DNA of 64,000 nucleotides from Paulinella micropora (taxonomy: Eukaryota > Cercozoa > Imbricatea > Euglyphida > Paulinellidae), in contig WBZZ01001088.1 of assembly GCA_019918135.1 (NCBI GenBank), positions 309,501 to 373,500 on the forward strand, read 5' to 3'. Position 1 is the first letter of the stretch, and every line of letters starts with the position of its first letter. Position numbers and translations under genes: made by a program. The notes under the pieces are model-generated. The model was not told the DNA's origin. It made no database searches and saw only the letters and a list, made by a program, of their open reading frames with translations. Shown one piece after another: positions 18,122-27,411 of this stretch.

Positions 18122-19297
18122 ATGTCAACCCCACGACCAGCCTCAGTGAAACTGCACACCAGACCGTCGCCCAGGGACAAAGGTGCGAAGCAGCAGGCAC
18201 ACAAGCCGCAAGCGCACGGATTCAACGTGCGCGACCTGTCCGATGGCCCGCCCGCAGGATCTACCCTCGTCGTGTCCTACTGGCCTACCGAGTACGAGTC
18301 GCGCGCAGTAGCAGTCCGCGAGGCCCGCCGGGGCGGCGGCTCAATAGAAGCGGGCGCACGCGTGCAGTGGGACCACGAAATCTTAGCCAGCGACAGCCGC
18401 GCCGCCTGGTTCTTGGCATGGGAATTAACGGGTGGTGCTGGGCTAATCTCGCGGGCTATCCTGGACGGCAAACTCAAGAGGGCCCGGTACCATGCGCGCG
18501 AGTACAAGGTGGGCAAGCGTGCCCGGGAGATCGAAGGCGTGCTGTGGGCCGAGGTTATCTACCGCGGCACGGACCGCTGGCACGGCAGGAGTCAGTACGC
18601 GCCCGTGCCGCTGTTCGACGCAGAGCTGAGTACGGCGGCCGCCGCTCTTGACGGGCAGAGCCACGCCAGACCCCGTGAAATCGACACGTTCAACAACTTG
18701 AGGGACCCTCAGTTCAAGGAAGTGTGCAACGACACCATCGGCCGCCACACACAAACGTTAGGAGAGACGCGGGCGGGCGGGCTACGGGCGCTGGTACTGG
18801 ACGGGCACGAGGGCGCGAGCTGCCGTGCGCTACAAACGATCAACGGGGCAAGGATTTCGATCGACGTGCCGAACTTCTGCGCGGACGTCTGTGACTCGCT
18901 CGAGCGACAGCAGCTCCCGGGCGTCCGGGTGCACCGGCGGTCCTTGCTGCTAGAGACCGCCAGTACCGACCAGCTGTGGGACGTGGTGTACCTGGACTTC
19001 TGCGACATGCTGCACGGGAACCTGCGCGGTCTGCGTCTGCTCTTACCGCACCTGGACCCGAGGCCCGGCACGCTGCTGGCGGTGACGCTGTTCTGCGGGC
19101 GCGGCGCGCTGGAAAGGCTGACCTACTACACGGGCGATCTGGAACAAACACGGGCCGTGTACGGCGCGGAACTGGCCGCCCTGTTGGGCCGGGAGGGCTG
19201 GCGGGCGTCCTTGCTCGACTATCGGCCGTCGGGGACCATGTGCTTCTGGCTTTTCCGTGTGTACGGCCGAGTGTCGTCGGCAGTGGAACGAACCTAG
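18122..19297 (+). CDS. Rossmann-fold methyltransferase-like protein
   Basis: 391 residues from the ATG at 18122. The C-terminal half resembles a class I methyltransferase core: RALVLDGHEGASCRAL (motif I-like strand and loop), ARISIDVPNF (strand β2 with Asp), WDVVYLDFCDML (motif IV-like strand with Asp), and LLAVTLFCGRGALERL (next strand and helix). The same arrangement is seen in phage and virus proteins with a YLDYCG-type motif IV. The N-terminal 200 residues are unidentified and start basic (RPSPRDKGAKQQ). The glycine-rich SAM loop is degenerate, so SAM binding is not certain. Substrate unknown. Confidence 0.45.
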   Translation: MSTPRPASVKLHTRPSPRDKGAKQQAHKPQAHGFNVRDLSDGPPAGSTLVVSYWPTEYESRAVAVREARRGGGSIEAGARVQWDHEILASDSRAAWFLAWELTGGAGLISRAILDGKLKRARYHAREYKVGKRAREIEGVLWAEVIYRGTDRWHGRSQYAPVPLFDAELSTAAAALDGQSHARPREIDTFNNLRDPQFKEVCNDTIGRHTQTLGETRAGGLRALVLDGHEGASCRALQTINGARISIDVPNFCADVCDSLERQQLPGVRVHRRSLLLETASTDQLWDVVYLDFCDMLHGNLRGLRLLLPHLDPRPGTLLAVTLFCGRGALERLTYYTGDLEQTRAVYGAELAALLGREGWRASLLDYRPSGTMCFWLFRVYGRVSSAVERT

Positions 19298-19646
19298 TGA
19301 AGGTGGACGAGAAAGAAAAATTTAATTAAACTTTTTGCCCTAGCTCCTTGTTGTTTTCCCCCGAAAAAATAGAAATAGAGTCCGGCCCTAAACTTGCTTT
19401 AGCTTGAGACTTTCTTTTTGGGGGGGGGGGAAGTAGAGGAAGAGGGGGGGGGGGGGGAGAAAGGGAGGGGAGGGACGTCTAAGTCAGCAGCGGCAAAGGT
19501 CCTGGGGTAGGAAGAAAAAAAAGATCCAGACATACCCCGGGAGAGAAAGCTGGCTAAATTTTAAAAAAAAGGAGGGTGGCTCTTTTCTTAAATCCGCCTA
19601 GTCAGCCCCCCCCCCCGAAAAAAGGGAAGGGGTGGGACTTGCTAGT
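19298..19646. other. Purine-rich spacer
   Basis: Spacer dominated by G and A runs (G10 at about 19421, G13 at about 19446); no gene seen. Confidence 0.5.
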
Positions 19647-20636
19647 ATGTCTTGCTGCAGAAGAGACCCCTGCCTTAGAGCTAACCTTCCTTACTACACT
19701 ATCAATCTGAGCTGGGCCTCGGGGCGTCGAGGTACTTCTCTCTACCCCGACAGTTACAGGGGTTTGAAGTTTGACTCTGTGCTGACCGAATGGCACAAAC
19801 TACACGCTGGCGAGAGCTCGTTCGTTGGTGTGCAGTTCTGGCACGACCGGACCAACCTACAGCTAGACCAGAAGGTCCCGTGGAAATGGCGCTGCGTAGA
19901 AGAGGAAATACTAGCGACGCAGCGGTGCTCTAATTGTTTCCCCGAACGTGACCTAGCGGTGGGCCTGGCCAGAAAACTGTCCGGAAATGATTGGCAGCAC
20001 TACGAATACGTGCTGACCGACCTCCGGCGTATGTTCGAGGTTTGGTGGGACCTGCGCCGGCGTCCCAGCAGTGAACCTTGGGTGTTTGTGTGGACGCAGA
20101 TCAACGTCAGGCCGGTGCGCTCTGTTGAGCTCTGGCACAAGGAGGTACTCGCCGCGATGCAGACGCACGGTTATGCGTTTGCCCGGAGCGGGGCCACCAT
20201 CGAGAATAGCTTCTTTCTGCTGAGCAACCAGAGGACTGACCTGCTCCCGATGCTACTGAACGCGTACCTGCGCCCGGCCATCGAGTTGCTGGGGCCGCCT
20301 TTTGCTAACCTCCGCCGCTCGAACCTTAGCACTCGCCAGCAGTTAGCGTTTTCTTGCTTGATGATATGGCTCAACATGTTGGTCGTCAAAGATAAGTACC
20401 AGCACTTTTGTGCGGTCGAAGGACCGTCCCGGCTCGGGCAGATGCACAGGGCGGTCTACAAAGCTCTGGACGACCCCGGCAGTGCGTGTGAGTTTATGGC
20501 GCAACTGCTAAAATTTAATTTTTTTCAGGGCAAGCCTTCGTTACCGCTGTTGACACCAGATGACAAACCCATTGATTTCGAGACCGAAATTCCCGCGCTA
20601 CCGTTCACTGTGCCGAAATCAAGTTTCAGCGCTTAG
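19647..20636 (+). CDS. Hypothetical protein, Trp-rich
   Basis: 329 residues from the ATG at 19647. I recognise no family. It is rich in Trp and aromatic residues (VQFWHDRTNLQL, VPWKWRCVEEE, FEVWWDLRRR), with a CSNC pair near residue 97 and a hydrophobic helix LAFSCLMIWLNMLVV around residue 235. Probably a globular cytoplasmic or virion protein. Codon composition matches neighbours. Confidence 0.65.
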   Translation: MSCCRRDPCLRANLPYYTINLSWASGRRGTSLYPDSYRGLKFDSVLTEWHKLHAGESSFVGVQFWHDRTNLQLDQKVPWKWRCVEEEILATQRCSNCFPERDLAVGLARKLSGNDWQHYEYVLTDLRRMFEVWWDLRRRPSSEPWVFVWTQINVRPVRSVELWHKEVLAAMQTHGYAFARSGATIENSFFLLSNQRTDLLPMLLNAYLRPAIELLGPPFANLRRSNLSTRQQLAFSCLMIWLNMLVVKDKYQHFCAVEGPSRLGQMHRAVYKALDDPGSACEFMAQLLKFNFFQGKPSLPLLTPDDKPIDFETEIPALPFTVPKSSFSA

Positions 20637-21147
20637 CACGTCAAGAGAAAGAGCGAGCGAGAGGGGAGACAGATTTGGGCTCTCCCTTTCTCTCTCCTCT
20701 CTCCTTCCTTTCCCCCCCGCTTCTTGCCCTCGCGGTGGTAATTTCTGTGCCTACCGATTTTTTTTTTTAAATCTCTGCGAGTGAAAGAAGGGAGGAGGAA
20801 AGAGAAAGAGTTAGCAGAGTAGCGGGCGGGGGGGGAAAGGGCAAAGACATACTTTTTAGTAGTTCGCTGTCTGGCTAATTTCGCCTTGTTCGTCTCCCTT
20901 TCTCTTTCTTTTTTTGCTGGCGCGGCTAGACGTAAATCACGCCCAGAACGTGCCCCTTCTTCGTTCCCTTTTTCCCTCTCCCCCCAAAAAAGAGCAGAGA
21001 GAACCAGAAAAGAAAAGAAACGACCACGCCCTGTCGGACCGCCAAACCCCTCAAAAAAAAGTGAACCAAACAAGCTCTTCTTTCACCAGAAAAAAAAGCA
21101 AGAGCGGTCGGGGGTGGGGGGAGAGGAGGAGGTTTGGCCTCAGGAAG
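20637..21147. other. Purine/pyrimidine-skewed spacer
   Basis: Spacer with alternating CT-rich and GA-rich blocks and A/T homopolymers. Open frames crossing it are low-complexity and I accept none. Confidence 0.5.
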
Positions 21148-21942
21148 ATGCAAGAGTTGATGGTCTTCACGGCCGCGGCCCTGTGTTCGCTGCCGTTGGG
21201 CATGACCTTCATGCTCCGTCTTCTGTTGGTCCCGCTGCCGGAGGCCCGCATCGCGCCGGTCGTGGCCTTGTCAATGGTTTGGGGCCTGGCGCACTTGTGC
21301 CTGTTGCTCTTGTCGCGAGCCGCATCAGCGGGTCACTGTCCGCGTTACCGTACCGTCGCGGAGGCTTGTGTGTTGGCTCTGGTCTGGCCTGTGCGAGCGG
21401 AATTACACGCCCGGTCGCCCACGGGGCTGCTGGCGTTCGGCCGGAGGCACAACAAAGAAAAACTCTCCTACGCCGGCGTAGCGCTGCTGTTGGCGCACGC
21501 GGGCGCGGCCGCTTGCGCGCTGTACAAGTCTGCCTGGCCCGTCCGGGCCACCACCGCCGCTTATCAGGCCCTCAATCTGTACCGCCTCAACCGGGGCCAG
21601 CGGTGGATCGCGCGCCTGGCGCGCGGGGGGCTGCACAACGTGCCACTGCGGGCGGCCGGCCGGGTTGCGTACGTTCGCGCGCAGGCGCGGCTCACGTTGC
21701 AGTGGCTGTTCTGTGCGCAAGCACTGAACTTGCTGTACGCGTTGGTGTGGTTGACACTCGCCACCATCTTCTGCAGAGGCCTACCTGCGCTAATGCTGAC
21801 TACCATCAGCAGCCTGCTGGCTTTTTCCGAGCTGTGGCTCTGCGCCCGCCAAGTGCACAACTACCACGAAGCCCGCGCGGAGGCTGTCAAACGCAAACAG
21901 GCACGGCGCCGGGCGAGCTGCAGCGATCTCCTCTCCTTTTAG
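21148..21942 (+). CDS. Multi-pass membrane protein
   Basis: 264 residues from the ATG at 21148. It has about six or seven hydrophobic segments, for example FTAAALCSLPLGMTFMLRLL, VVALSMVWGLAHLCLLLL, YAGVALLLAHAGAAACALY, LNLLYALVWLTLATIF and MLTTISSLLAFSEL, and a basic cytosolic tail (KRKQARRRASC). Size and topology resemble the 7TM proteins at 24163 and 25539 and the heliorhodopsin-like one at 57717; the third segment begins YRTVAEACVLALV, comparable with YRWLEAAFCAPLL there. Kinship is a weak inference. An AATAAA hexamer follows the stop at about 21951. Confidence 0.65.
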   Translation: MQELMVFTAAALCSLPLGMTFMLRLLLVPLPEARIAPVVALSMVWGLAHLCLLLLSRAASAGHCPRYRTVAEACVLALVWPVRAELHARSPTGLLAFGRRHNKEKLSYAGVALLLAHAGAAACALYKSAWPVRATTAAYQALNLYRLNRGQRWIARLARGGLHNVPLRAAGRVAYVRAQARLTLQWLFCAQALNLLYALVWLTLATIFCRGLPALMLTTISSLLAFSELWLCARQVHNYHEARAEAVKRKQARRRASCSDLLSF

Positions 21943-22111
21943 TCGGCGTGAATAAAAAAAAAACTATCGGCGGCCTTTTTTTTACATATATATTACAGCA
22001 CCGGAGCGGCTGAGACAGACGGGTAAAAAAAAATTGACAAGCAAGAAAACTGCTTTAATGGTTTTTGGTGCTCTCCTTTTTGGTGTGTGTGTTTGGTTTC
22101 CAACGGTCTGT

Positions 22112-23236
22112 CTAATTGGCCTTAGCCTTGATTTCGTGAACCCTGAGGACGGGGACGGGCGGTACAAGCCTTTCTGCTCGCAGGAGTTCGTAGCCCGCGC
22201 CCAGCCGCCAATTCCTCAGTTCCTCCGTTTCCTGCGCGTCGGTCTCCAGGCTGAGCAGCGCCAGCCGTTGTCCGCGGGCCAACAGTTCGTCGTCACTGTC
22301 AACCTTTAGACGCTGGAGCCAAGCACGAACTCTGTCACGTTCTGTCTGGGTGGAATGTGGTCCTGGCCGGTACACCACTCCGTGCCTGAGCAACAACTGT
22401 AAGAGCTGTGGATCGGGGCTGGCCAACCTCAGGCCGCCCATCAGAGCCAACAGGCTGGGGCCCCGCACCTGGGAGAAACGCAGGGGGTTGAAGCAGCGCC
22501 GAGCGGCGGTGCGCAGTGTGAAATAGAGCAACCGGGCCGTTTGTTGGGTACTGTGGTGGGCCACACAGAAGAAAGCAATACCCGAAGCTACGTGCGGGGC
22601 CAGCAGGCGGGGGCTCTGCAAAACGATGCTCACGGCGGCCTGCACGTCCTGCAACTTGCGGGGTACGAACGGTTGCATGGCCAACTGCAGCAGTGAGTAG
22701 CTCTGGCTGCACCAGGAGGTATCGACCCTGGCTACTATTGCCAGGTACCGCAGCGCCTCGCAGTCGTTCCAGGCGGCCGCGTGTACTATTGGTGGGGCGT
22801 GCAGGCTCTCGGCCCAGCCGTCCACCACGAAGTCTTCGGTATAAACCAGGCGGCTGAGCTCTCCCCCGAACTCCCGGAAGAACCTCTGGGCCTGCCAGTG
22901 GACCGCTCGCTGTATGAGGCGCATTTCTCGGGCCAGCAGCTCTAGCAGCGGAAACAGGGGGGCCCTGCTGAAACTACACTGATACATCTCTTGGAGCTCT
23001 CGGAAGACCTTGGTCAGCTGGAAGCTGTAGCACAAGAGAAACTCGAGCAACTGCAGATTACGGGTCGGCCTGCGCCAGAACGCTAGGACGTAGTATTTCA
23101 CCTCGGGCCTAGTGCACGTAGGCGGTAGCAATTTTAGCGTGCAGTCTAGGTAGTTCTGCCAGCTCGCCCGAAGCTCATGACCGATCTGGGCCGCTTGCGA
23201 GGGCGCCAGCAAGTAGCACGCGTGTTGTCGCAGCAT
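22112..23236 (-). CDS. Ankyrin-like hypothetical protein
   Basis: 374 residues from the ATG at 23236. Two regions resemble degenerate ankyrin repeats: PPIVHAAAWNDCEALRYLAI and SLLALMGGLRLASPDPQLLQ, the latter running on into LLLRHGV. The rest is α-helical, with a long amphipathic middle (LLELLAREMRLIQRAVHWQA). Ankyrin-like proteins are abundant in large eukaryotic DNA viruses and often act as adaptors for host ubiquitin ligases. Assignment is tentative because the repeats are few and imperfect. Confidence 0.5.
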   Translation of the reverse strand: MLRQHACYLLAPSQAAQIGHELRASWQNYLDCTLKLLPPTCTRPEVKYYVLAFWRRPTRNLQLLEFLLCYSFQLTKVFRELQEMYQCSFSRAPLFPLLELLAREMRLIQRAVHWQAQRFFREFGGELSRLVYTEDFVVDGWAESLHAPPIVHAAAWNDCEALRYLAIVARVDTSWCSQSYSLLQLAMQPFVPRKLQDVQAAVSIVLQSPRLLAPHVASGIAFFCVAHHSTQQTARLLYFTLRTAARRCFNPLRFSQVRGPSLLALMGGLRLASPDPQLLQLLLRHGVVYRPGPHSTQTERDRVRAWLQRLKVDSDDELLARGQRLALLSLETDAQETEELRNWRLGAGYELLRAERLVPPVPVLRVHEIKAKAN

Positions 23237-24162
23237 CCGCTGGCACACCCAAAAAAAACCCTCAGTGTGGCCGTGGAAAGAAAGAAGGCCGCGCTCTAGT
23301 TTTTGGCTAGCTATTGGCACCAAAAAACAAAAAAAAGAGCAAACAGCAGTGCCCCAAAACGTCTGTCTTAGCACGGACGGAGGGGAAAAAAAAGAGGATG
23401 AGCGACCCAAAAAAAGGATAGCAAAAAGTAGGGTAAGAAACTTAAAACAACACAGACACACAAAGCAAACCGAGCGAAGGAGAAAAAAAAAGGGTGGGGC
23501 AGGGCCGGAACAAGGACAAAAAAGCAACAAGCAAAAAAAGAAGAGGCAATAAAATCGTGGTTCTTGTCTTTCCTTCCCCCCTTCGCTCTGTCAGCTGCCT
23601 GCAAGCAAAACACCCCACCCCAAAGGCGCGCAAAGAAAGAAAAGCGCTTACGTGAGCCTGAGCAGGTCACGAAGAGGGAGAGAACGTTGGGAAGGAGAAA
23701 GAGGGAGAGAACGTTGGGAAGGAGAAAGAGAGAGAGGAAAGTGCGGGGGAGGGAAGGCAGAAGGGGGAGGGAGACGATTTTTTTTTGCTTTGTCCAGCAA
23801 CAGAAAAGGCTTGCGAGTTGGGTAGTAAAAAAAGTGGGGGAGGGGGGGGGCCGGAAGGTTAGGCCGCCCCCAAAAAAAGGGAGTGACAAAAAAAATGGGT
23901 GGGGGGGGGGGGGGGCCGGAACCGCACGCTTATTTTTTACGTGCGTCTTCCGCTGTATCTTTTTTTTCCCTCCCATCTTTTTTCACCCCACTGGTCTCAC
24001 TTTTTTTTTCTGCCTTTGCACAGCAGTCTATTCCCGTCGCTGGCTGTCCAAAATCGCAGGCCAAGTTAAGAAAGGAGCCAAAACACAAAAAAAAAGAGAC
24101 CAGCCAAGCACGGACGTTGGCCAAGACCTCCCCCCATCCTTCAACAAAATTCCAACACATAG
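23237..24162. other. Long purine-rich spacer with a short tandem duplication
   Basis: More than 900 bases without a credible gene. It is GA-rich on this strand with G and A homopolymers (a long G run near 23905), and contains a tandem duplication of GGGAGAGAACGTTGGGAAGG at about 23677-23727. Low-complexity Lys/Arg/Glu frames cross it. Confidence 0.5.
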
Positions 24163-24993
24163 ATGAGCTGGACCGTTCGTTGGCAGTGGGCGTTGCCCAA
24201 GGCCGAGAATCTCGACAAGAACATGATCGCTTGGATCGTGGTCAACAGCGTGAGCACGTTGCTGCTCTTTGCCGCCGCGGCGTGGCGCCGGCCGTGTTTC
24301 GTGCGCACTGAATTCCGCTGGGCCGTGGCAGTCGTCGCGCTGTGCCACTACTCGGTGTGGTACGCGTTCTTCTGGCTGCCCTGGACCAACGAAGGCTCCG
24401 CACCTGTGGCCAGCCAGCCCTGGGCGGCCGGTGAACTGTTGTTTGTCTGCATGAGTTTGTTCCTGTACGACAAGCCGTACCTGCAGAATTTTACCTCGTT
24501 GGCGTTGGGCTGCGTCGTCCTGTACGCACTGACCGCGACGCTGGCGCTAGTGGCTGGCTCGGCCTGGGCGGCCTGGGGGCTACCACCCGTATTGCGCCTG
24601 TTGCTGCTGGTCCCGGCCGTAGAGCGCGGCTGCCGCCAGCTGCTGGCGAAAGCCGGCGCTCAGTACGCGCCACTGGCTGCTCGGCGGCCCCAGGGCTGGG
24701 TGCTGGGCAGGGGGGCTGTTGTCTTGTACGGGTCGTGTGTGTTGGGAGCCCTGGGCGCGGCCCTGCAGTACCAGACCCCGGCGGGCGCGCTGGCGCTGGC
24801 GGCTACGCTGGGTCTGCTGGCGAACACGTGGTTCCTGTTGTTGCAGCCCGGAGTGGCGGGCGTGGACGTCCCGCTAGCCGAACGCAAAGAGCCGTACACC
24901 GATAAGAAGGAGAATGTGCTAGATGATATCAAACATCGTTCATCTTCGTTAACGGGCGTGGACGAGGATGAAGAAGAGGAAGAAGGGCCGTAA
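24163..24993 (+). CDS. Seven-helix membrane protein, tandem paralog 1
   Basis: 276 residues from the ATG at 24163, with about seven hydrophobic segments (including IAWIVVNSVSTLLLFAAAA, LALGCVVLYALTATLALV and LALAATLGLLANTWFLLL) and an acidic cytosolic tail (DEDEEEEEG). It aligns along its length with the next gene: FWLPW after the second helix, WAAGELLFVCMSLFLY against WALSEAAVFSVVLFLF, YAPLA against YEPLA, and the last helix ending LLLQPG against LFVQPD. The two are therefore tandem duplicates. Function unknown; a distant relation to heliorhodopsins is possible, but no Lys is found in the last helix. Confidence 0.65.
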   Translation: MSWTVRWQWALPKAENLDKNMIAWIVVNSVSTLLLFAAAAWRRPCFVRTEFRWAVAVVALCHYSVWYAFFWLPWTNEGSAPVASQPWAAGELLFVCMSLFLYDKPYLQNFTSLALGCVVLYALTATLALVAGSAWAAWGLPPVLRLLLLVPAVERGCRQLLAKAGAQYAPLAARRPQGWVLGRGAVVLYGSCVLGALGAALQYQTPAGALALAATLGLLANTWFLLLQPGVAGVDVPLAERKEPYTDKKENVLDDIKHRSSSLTGVDEDEEEEEGP

Positions 24994-25538
24994 AACTGAA
25001 CACGCAAAAAAAAGGCCAGGCGACGAAATTGGGGGTCAAACAAATTTAAAAAAAAAAAGTTTTTTTTTCTTTCCGTCGTGAACTAGGCGGCCGGCAGAAC
25101 TAATTTCCTCCTGCTTTTCCGAAAAAGATCCCGGCACTGAAACCAAGGGACAGCATTTTTTTTGGCGTAGTCTTGCCACTAAAAAAAATTAAAAAGTTAG
25201 GAATTGGGAGGGAGGGGACGGCGGAAAAAAAAAGGACGTGAGTAGGGAGGGAGGGGACGGCGGAAAAAGCACAAGTACGGCGGCGCTTGTTTTTTTTTTC
25301 CTGTCCTTACATTTCTTTTTCTCCCCCCTCCCCGACCTTTCGCACTACATTTATTTTTTCCGCCGTCTCCCTCTCTTTCCTTCCCCCCCCCCCTTTTTTT
25401 TGTTCTCCCTAAATCCGGTAGTGGCGAAGAGAAAGAACAAAAGCCTGCACTATTAGTTCTTTTTTTTTCGGGCCGAACGTTTGCAGGCGGGGCACGAAGA
25501 CTTGGGTGCTGCTACTTTCACTACCAAGAAAAACGAAG
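24994..25538. other. Spacer with tandem duplication
   Basis: Spacer of A/T homopolymers and CT-rich tracts. A duplicated GGGAGGGAGGGGACGGCGGA unit occurs at about 25207 and 25243. No gene seen. Confidence 0.5.
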
Positions 25539-26405
25539 ATGAGGGCCAAACCAACCTTGCTGAACGCGGGCAAGATTGCCTGGCTAGCCTTCCACTTAAG
25601 CAACGCGCTGGTGCTAGCAGTTCTGTGCTGGAAGCAGCGGCTGCGCCTCGGCAGCGAGGCACGCCGTGCCTCGCCGCCGCCCGTCGAGGCCGTAGAGGCG
25701 GCGCCACCCCCAGTGATCATGGGCTACAGCAGCACGGCGGTGCTCAACACGGACCGGCCCCTGACAGTGGCGTGCCTAGCGCTGCTGCGCGCGCTGTTGT
25801 GGACCCTGACTTTCTGGCTGCCCTGGGCGCGCGGCCGCGACCCCGCGATTGCTAACGTAGGCTGGGCACTGAGCGAGGCGGCTGTTTTCTCGGTGGTGCT
25901 CTTTTTGTTCGCGCGTGCTTATGACCCCGGCCGTGAATTGGTGGAGTGTGCCTGCGCCATAGTATTGCTGTTCGCGTACACGGTCATGACGCTCGTGGCC
26001 GTGAAGTCCGTGGTGGCGGCGTGGCTCGTGGCGCCAATCGCACTGGCGCTGGCGTTGGTGGTCTCGGCCGTGCGGCGGCTGTGGCGGAAGTCCGTAGTGC
26101 GAGTGCAACCTCCCTACGAACCGCTCGCGCCGTCGGTTGGTTTGCCCAGGCTAGGGGGCGCGTGCGCGGCGGTAATCTCGCTGTCGTGCGCCGTGGCCGC
26201 CGCGAGCGCCCATAGCGCCAACGACAGCGAGGCGCTGGCGCTGGTAGCCGCGCTGGGCTTTGCACTGGCGCAGTGGCCGCTGTTTGTGCAGCCGGACCTG
26301 TACGCGCGCAATCGGCACAAGAGTTGTCAACCCCCGTTGTCGTCCAAGAGAACACAGGTAGTTATACTGTCCACGGTACACAGAGGAGTTCAGACCGCGC
26401 CGTGA
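25539..26405 (+). CDS. Seven-helix membrane protein, tandem paralog 2
   Basis: 288 residues from the ATG at 25539. Seven hydrophobic segments are visible, among them AWLAFHLSNALVLAVLCW, LLRALLWTLTFWLPW, ALSEAAVFSVVLFLF, AIVLLFAYTVMTLVAV and ALALVAALGFALAQW. It shares motifs and order with the upstream gene (see there). A Pro/Ala-rich loop between helices 1 and 2 is specific to this copy. The Glu in the third helix (WALSEA) is kept in both copies. Role unknown; channel, receptor or membrane remodelling are equally possible. Confidence 0.65.
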   Translation: MRAKPTLLNAGKIAWLAFHLSNALVLAVLCWKQRLRLGSEARRASPPPVEAVEAAPPPVIMGYSSTAVLNTDRPLTVACLALLRALLWTLTFWLPWARGRDPAIANVGWALSEAAVFSVVLFLFARAYDPGRELVECACAIVLLFAYTVMTLVAVKSVVAAWLVAPIALALALVVSAVRRLWRKSVVRVQPPYEPLAPSVGLPRLGGACAAVISLSCAVAAASAHSANDSEALALVAALGFALAQWPLFVQPDLYARNRHKSCQPPLSSKRTQVVILSTVHRGVQTAP

Positions 26406-27411
26406 CACTGCCTTTTGACCCGACCAAGAAAACAAAGTCCGGTCTTTGGGCTACCAAAACAAAAGTTGTAGTACCAAGAGGGCTAGACTCGAACGAGCTT
26501 TTGTTTTGCCTCAGCGTGATTTTTTTTAAACGCTCCGGACATGCTTTGTCCTCGCAGGGGATAGAGAAGGAAGAGAAATGGGAAGGAAGGCATGTCTGAA
26601 CTTATTCACAAATAAAAAGAAAGTTCTTCTTGTTACCGCGAAAACAACAGTAAGAGGGCTACAGTATTCATGCGACAAAAAAAAAAGTTTATTAATCGAG
26701 GGGACCCCTTTTTGTAGAGGGTGAGGGGAAAGAGAGCAGAAGAATGCCTTGCCCTACGCAGCCGGAGGGGGGAAGGGGAGTTAGAAGACTTTGGACGATT
26801 TTTTTTGGGGGGGAGGGGGGTGAGGAGGGGAGAAGATAGGAAGACGGCAAATCCAAAGGTCTTTCTCTGTTACACTGCTGCGTTGTTTCTTGTCCAGCTC
26901 CTTTCGGTTCTTTTGGCTGCCGCGGAGAAGTAAAGTGTGAAACAAACCGGTACTTTTTTCTTTCGCTTTTGTTTCCTGCTTGTTGAGTGGGATTTTTTTT
27001 TTTTTAAAGCTGATCGGTTGAAAATTTTCTTTGGTGCCTAGAATCTCCCTCCCCGCCTTTCGTCTGGTGGTCTTTTTTGCTTGCAAGATCACGTCCGTTC
27101 TTTCGGAGGGAGGGGGGGGAAGGGAGAGGATTAAACACGCCTAGAGGGAAAGAAAGATCACGGAGACAAGAATAGGAGGGAAATAAGTAGATATCAAATA
27201 AAAGATAACCTCAAAAAAGAGATGAAAAAACCAAAAACAAAAGGAGAAGGGGAGAGAATGTAACTAAAAAAAATACAGAATAGAGAAGAAGTAGGGAGGG
27301 GAGAGGAAAGAGAAATAAGTGGTGTGTTTTTGCTTCTTTTTTCTTTAGAACCTGCGATTTCTTGCACACGAAGTTGTTATCAAAGACGCCAAGGAAAGGA
27401 CTGGTGGACAA
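26406..27411. other. One-kilobase spacer
   Basis: AT-rich and GA-rich spacer holding AATAAA-like hexamers at about 26611 and 27198 and many homopolymers. Short open frames here are low-complexity; I see no gene. Confidence 0.5.

Noticed and set aside
20488-20528. A 41-base intron candidate (GTGAGT ... CTAAA ... TTTTTTCAG) inside the 19647-20636 gene
   Set aside because: The region reads through in frame as ordinary coding sequence, and removing it would lead to an early end; no second open region fits.
23564-24166. Lys/Arg/Glu-rich frame in the spacer before the 7TM gene
   Set aside because: Low complexity, homopolymer-derived, with no start context or domain.
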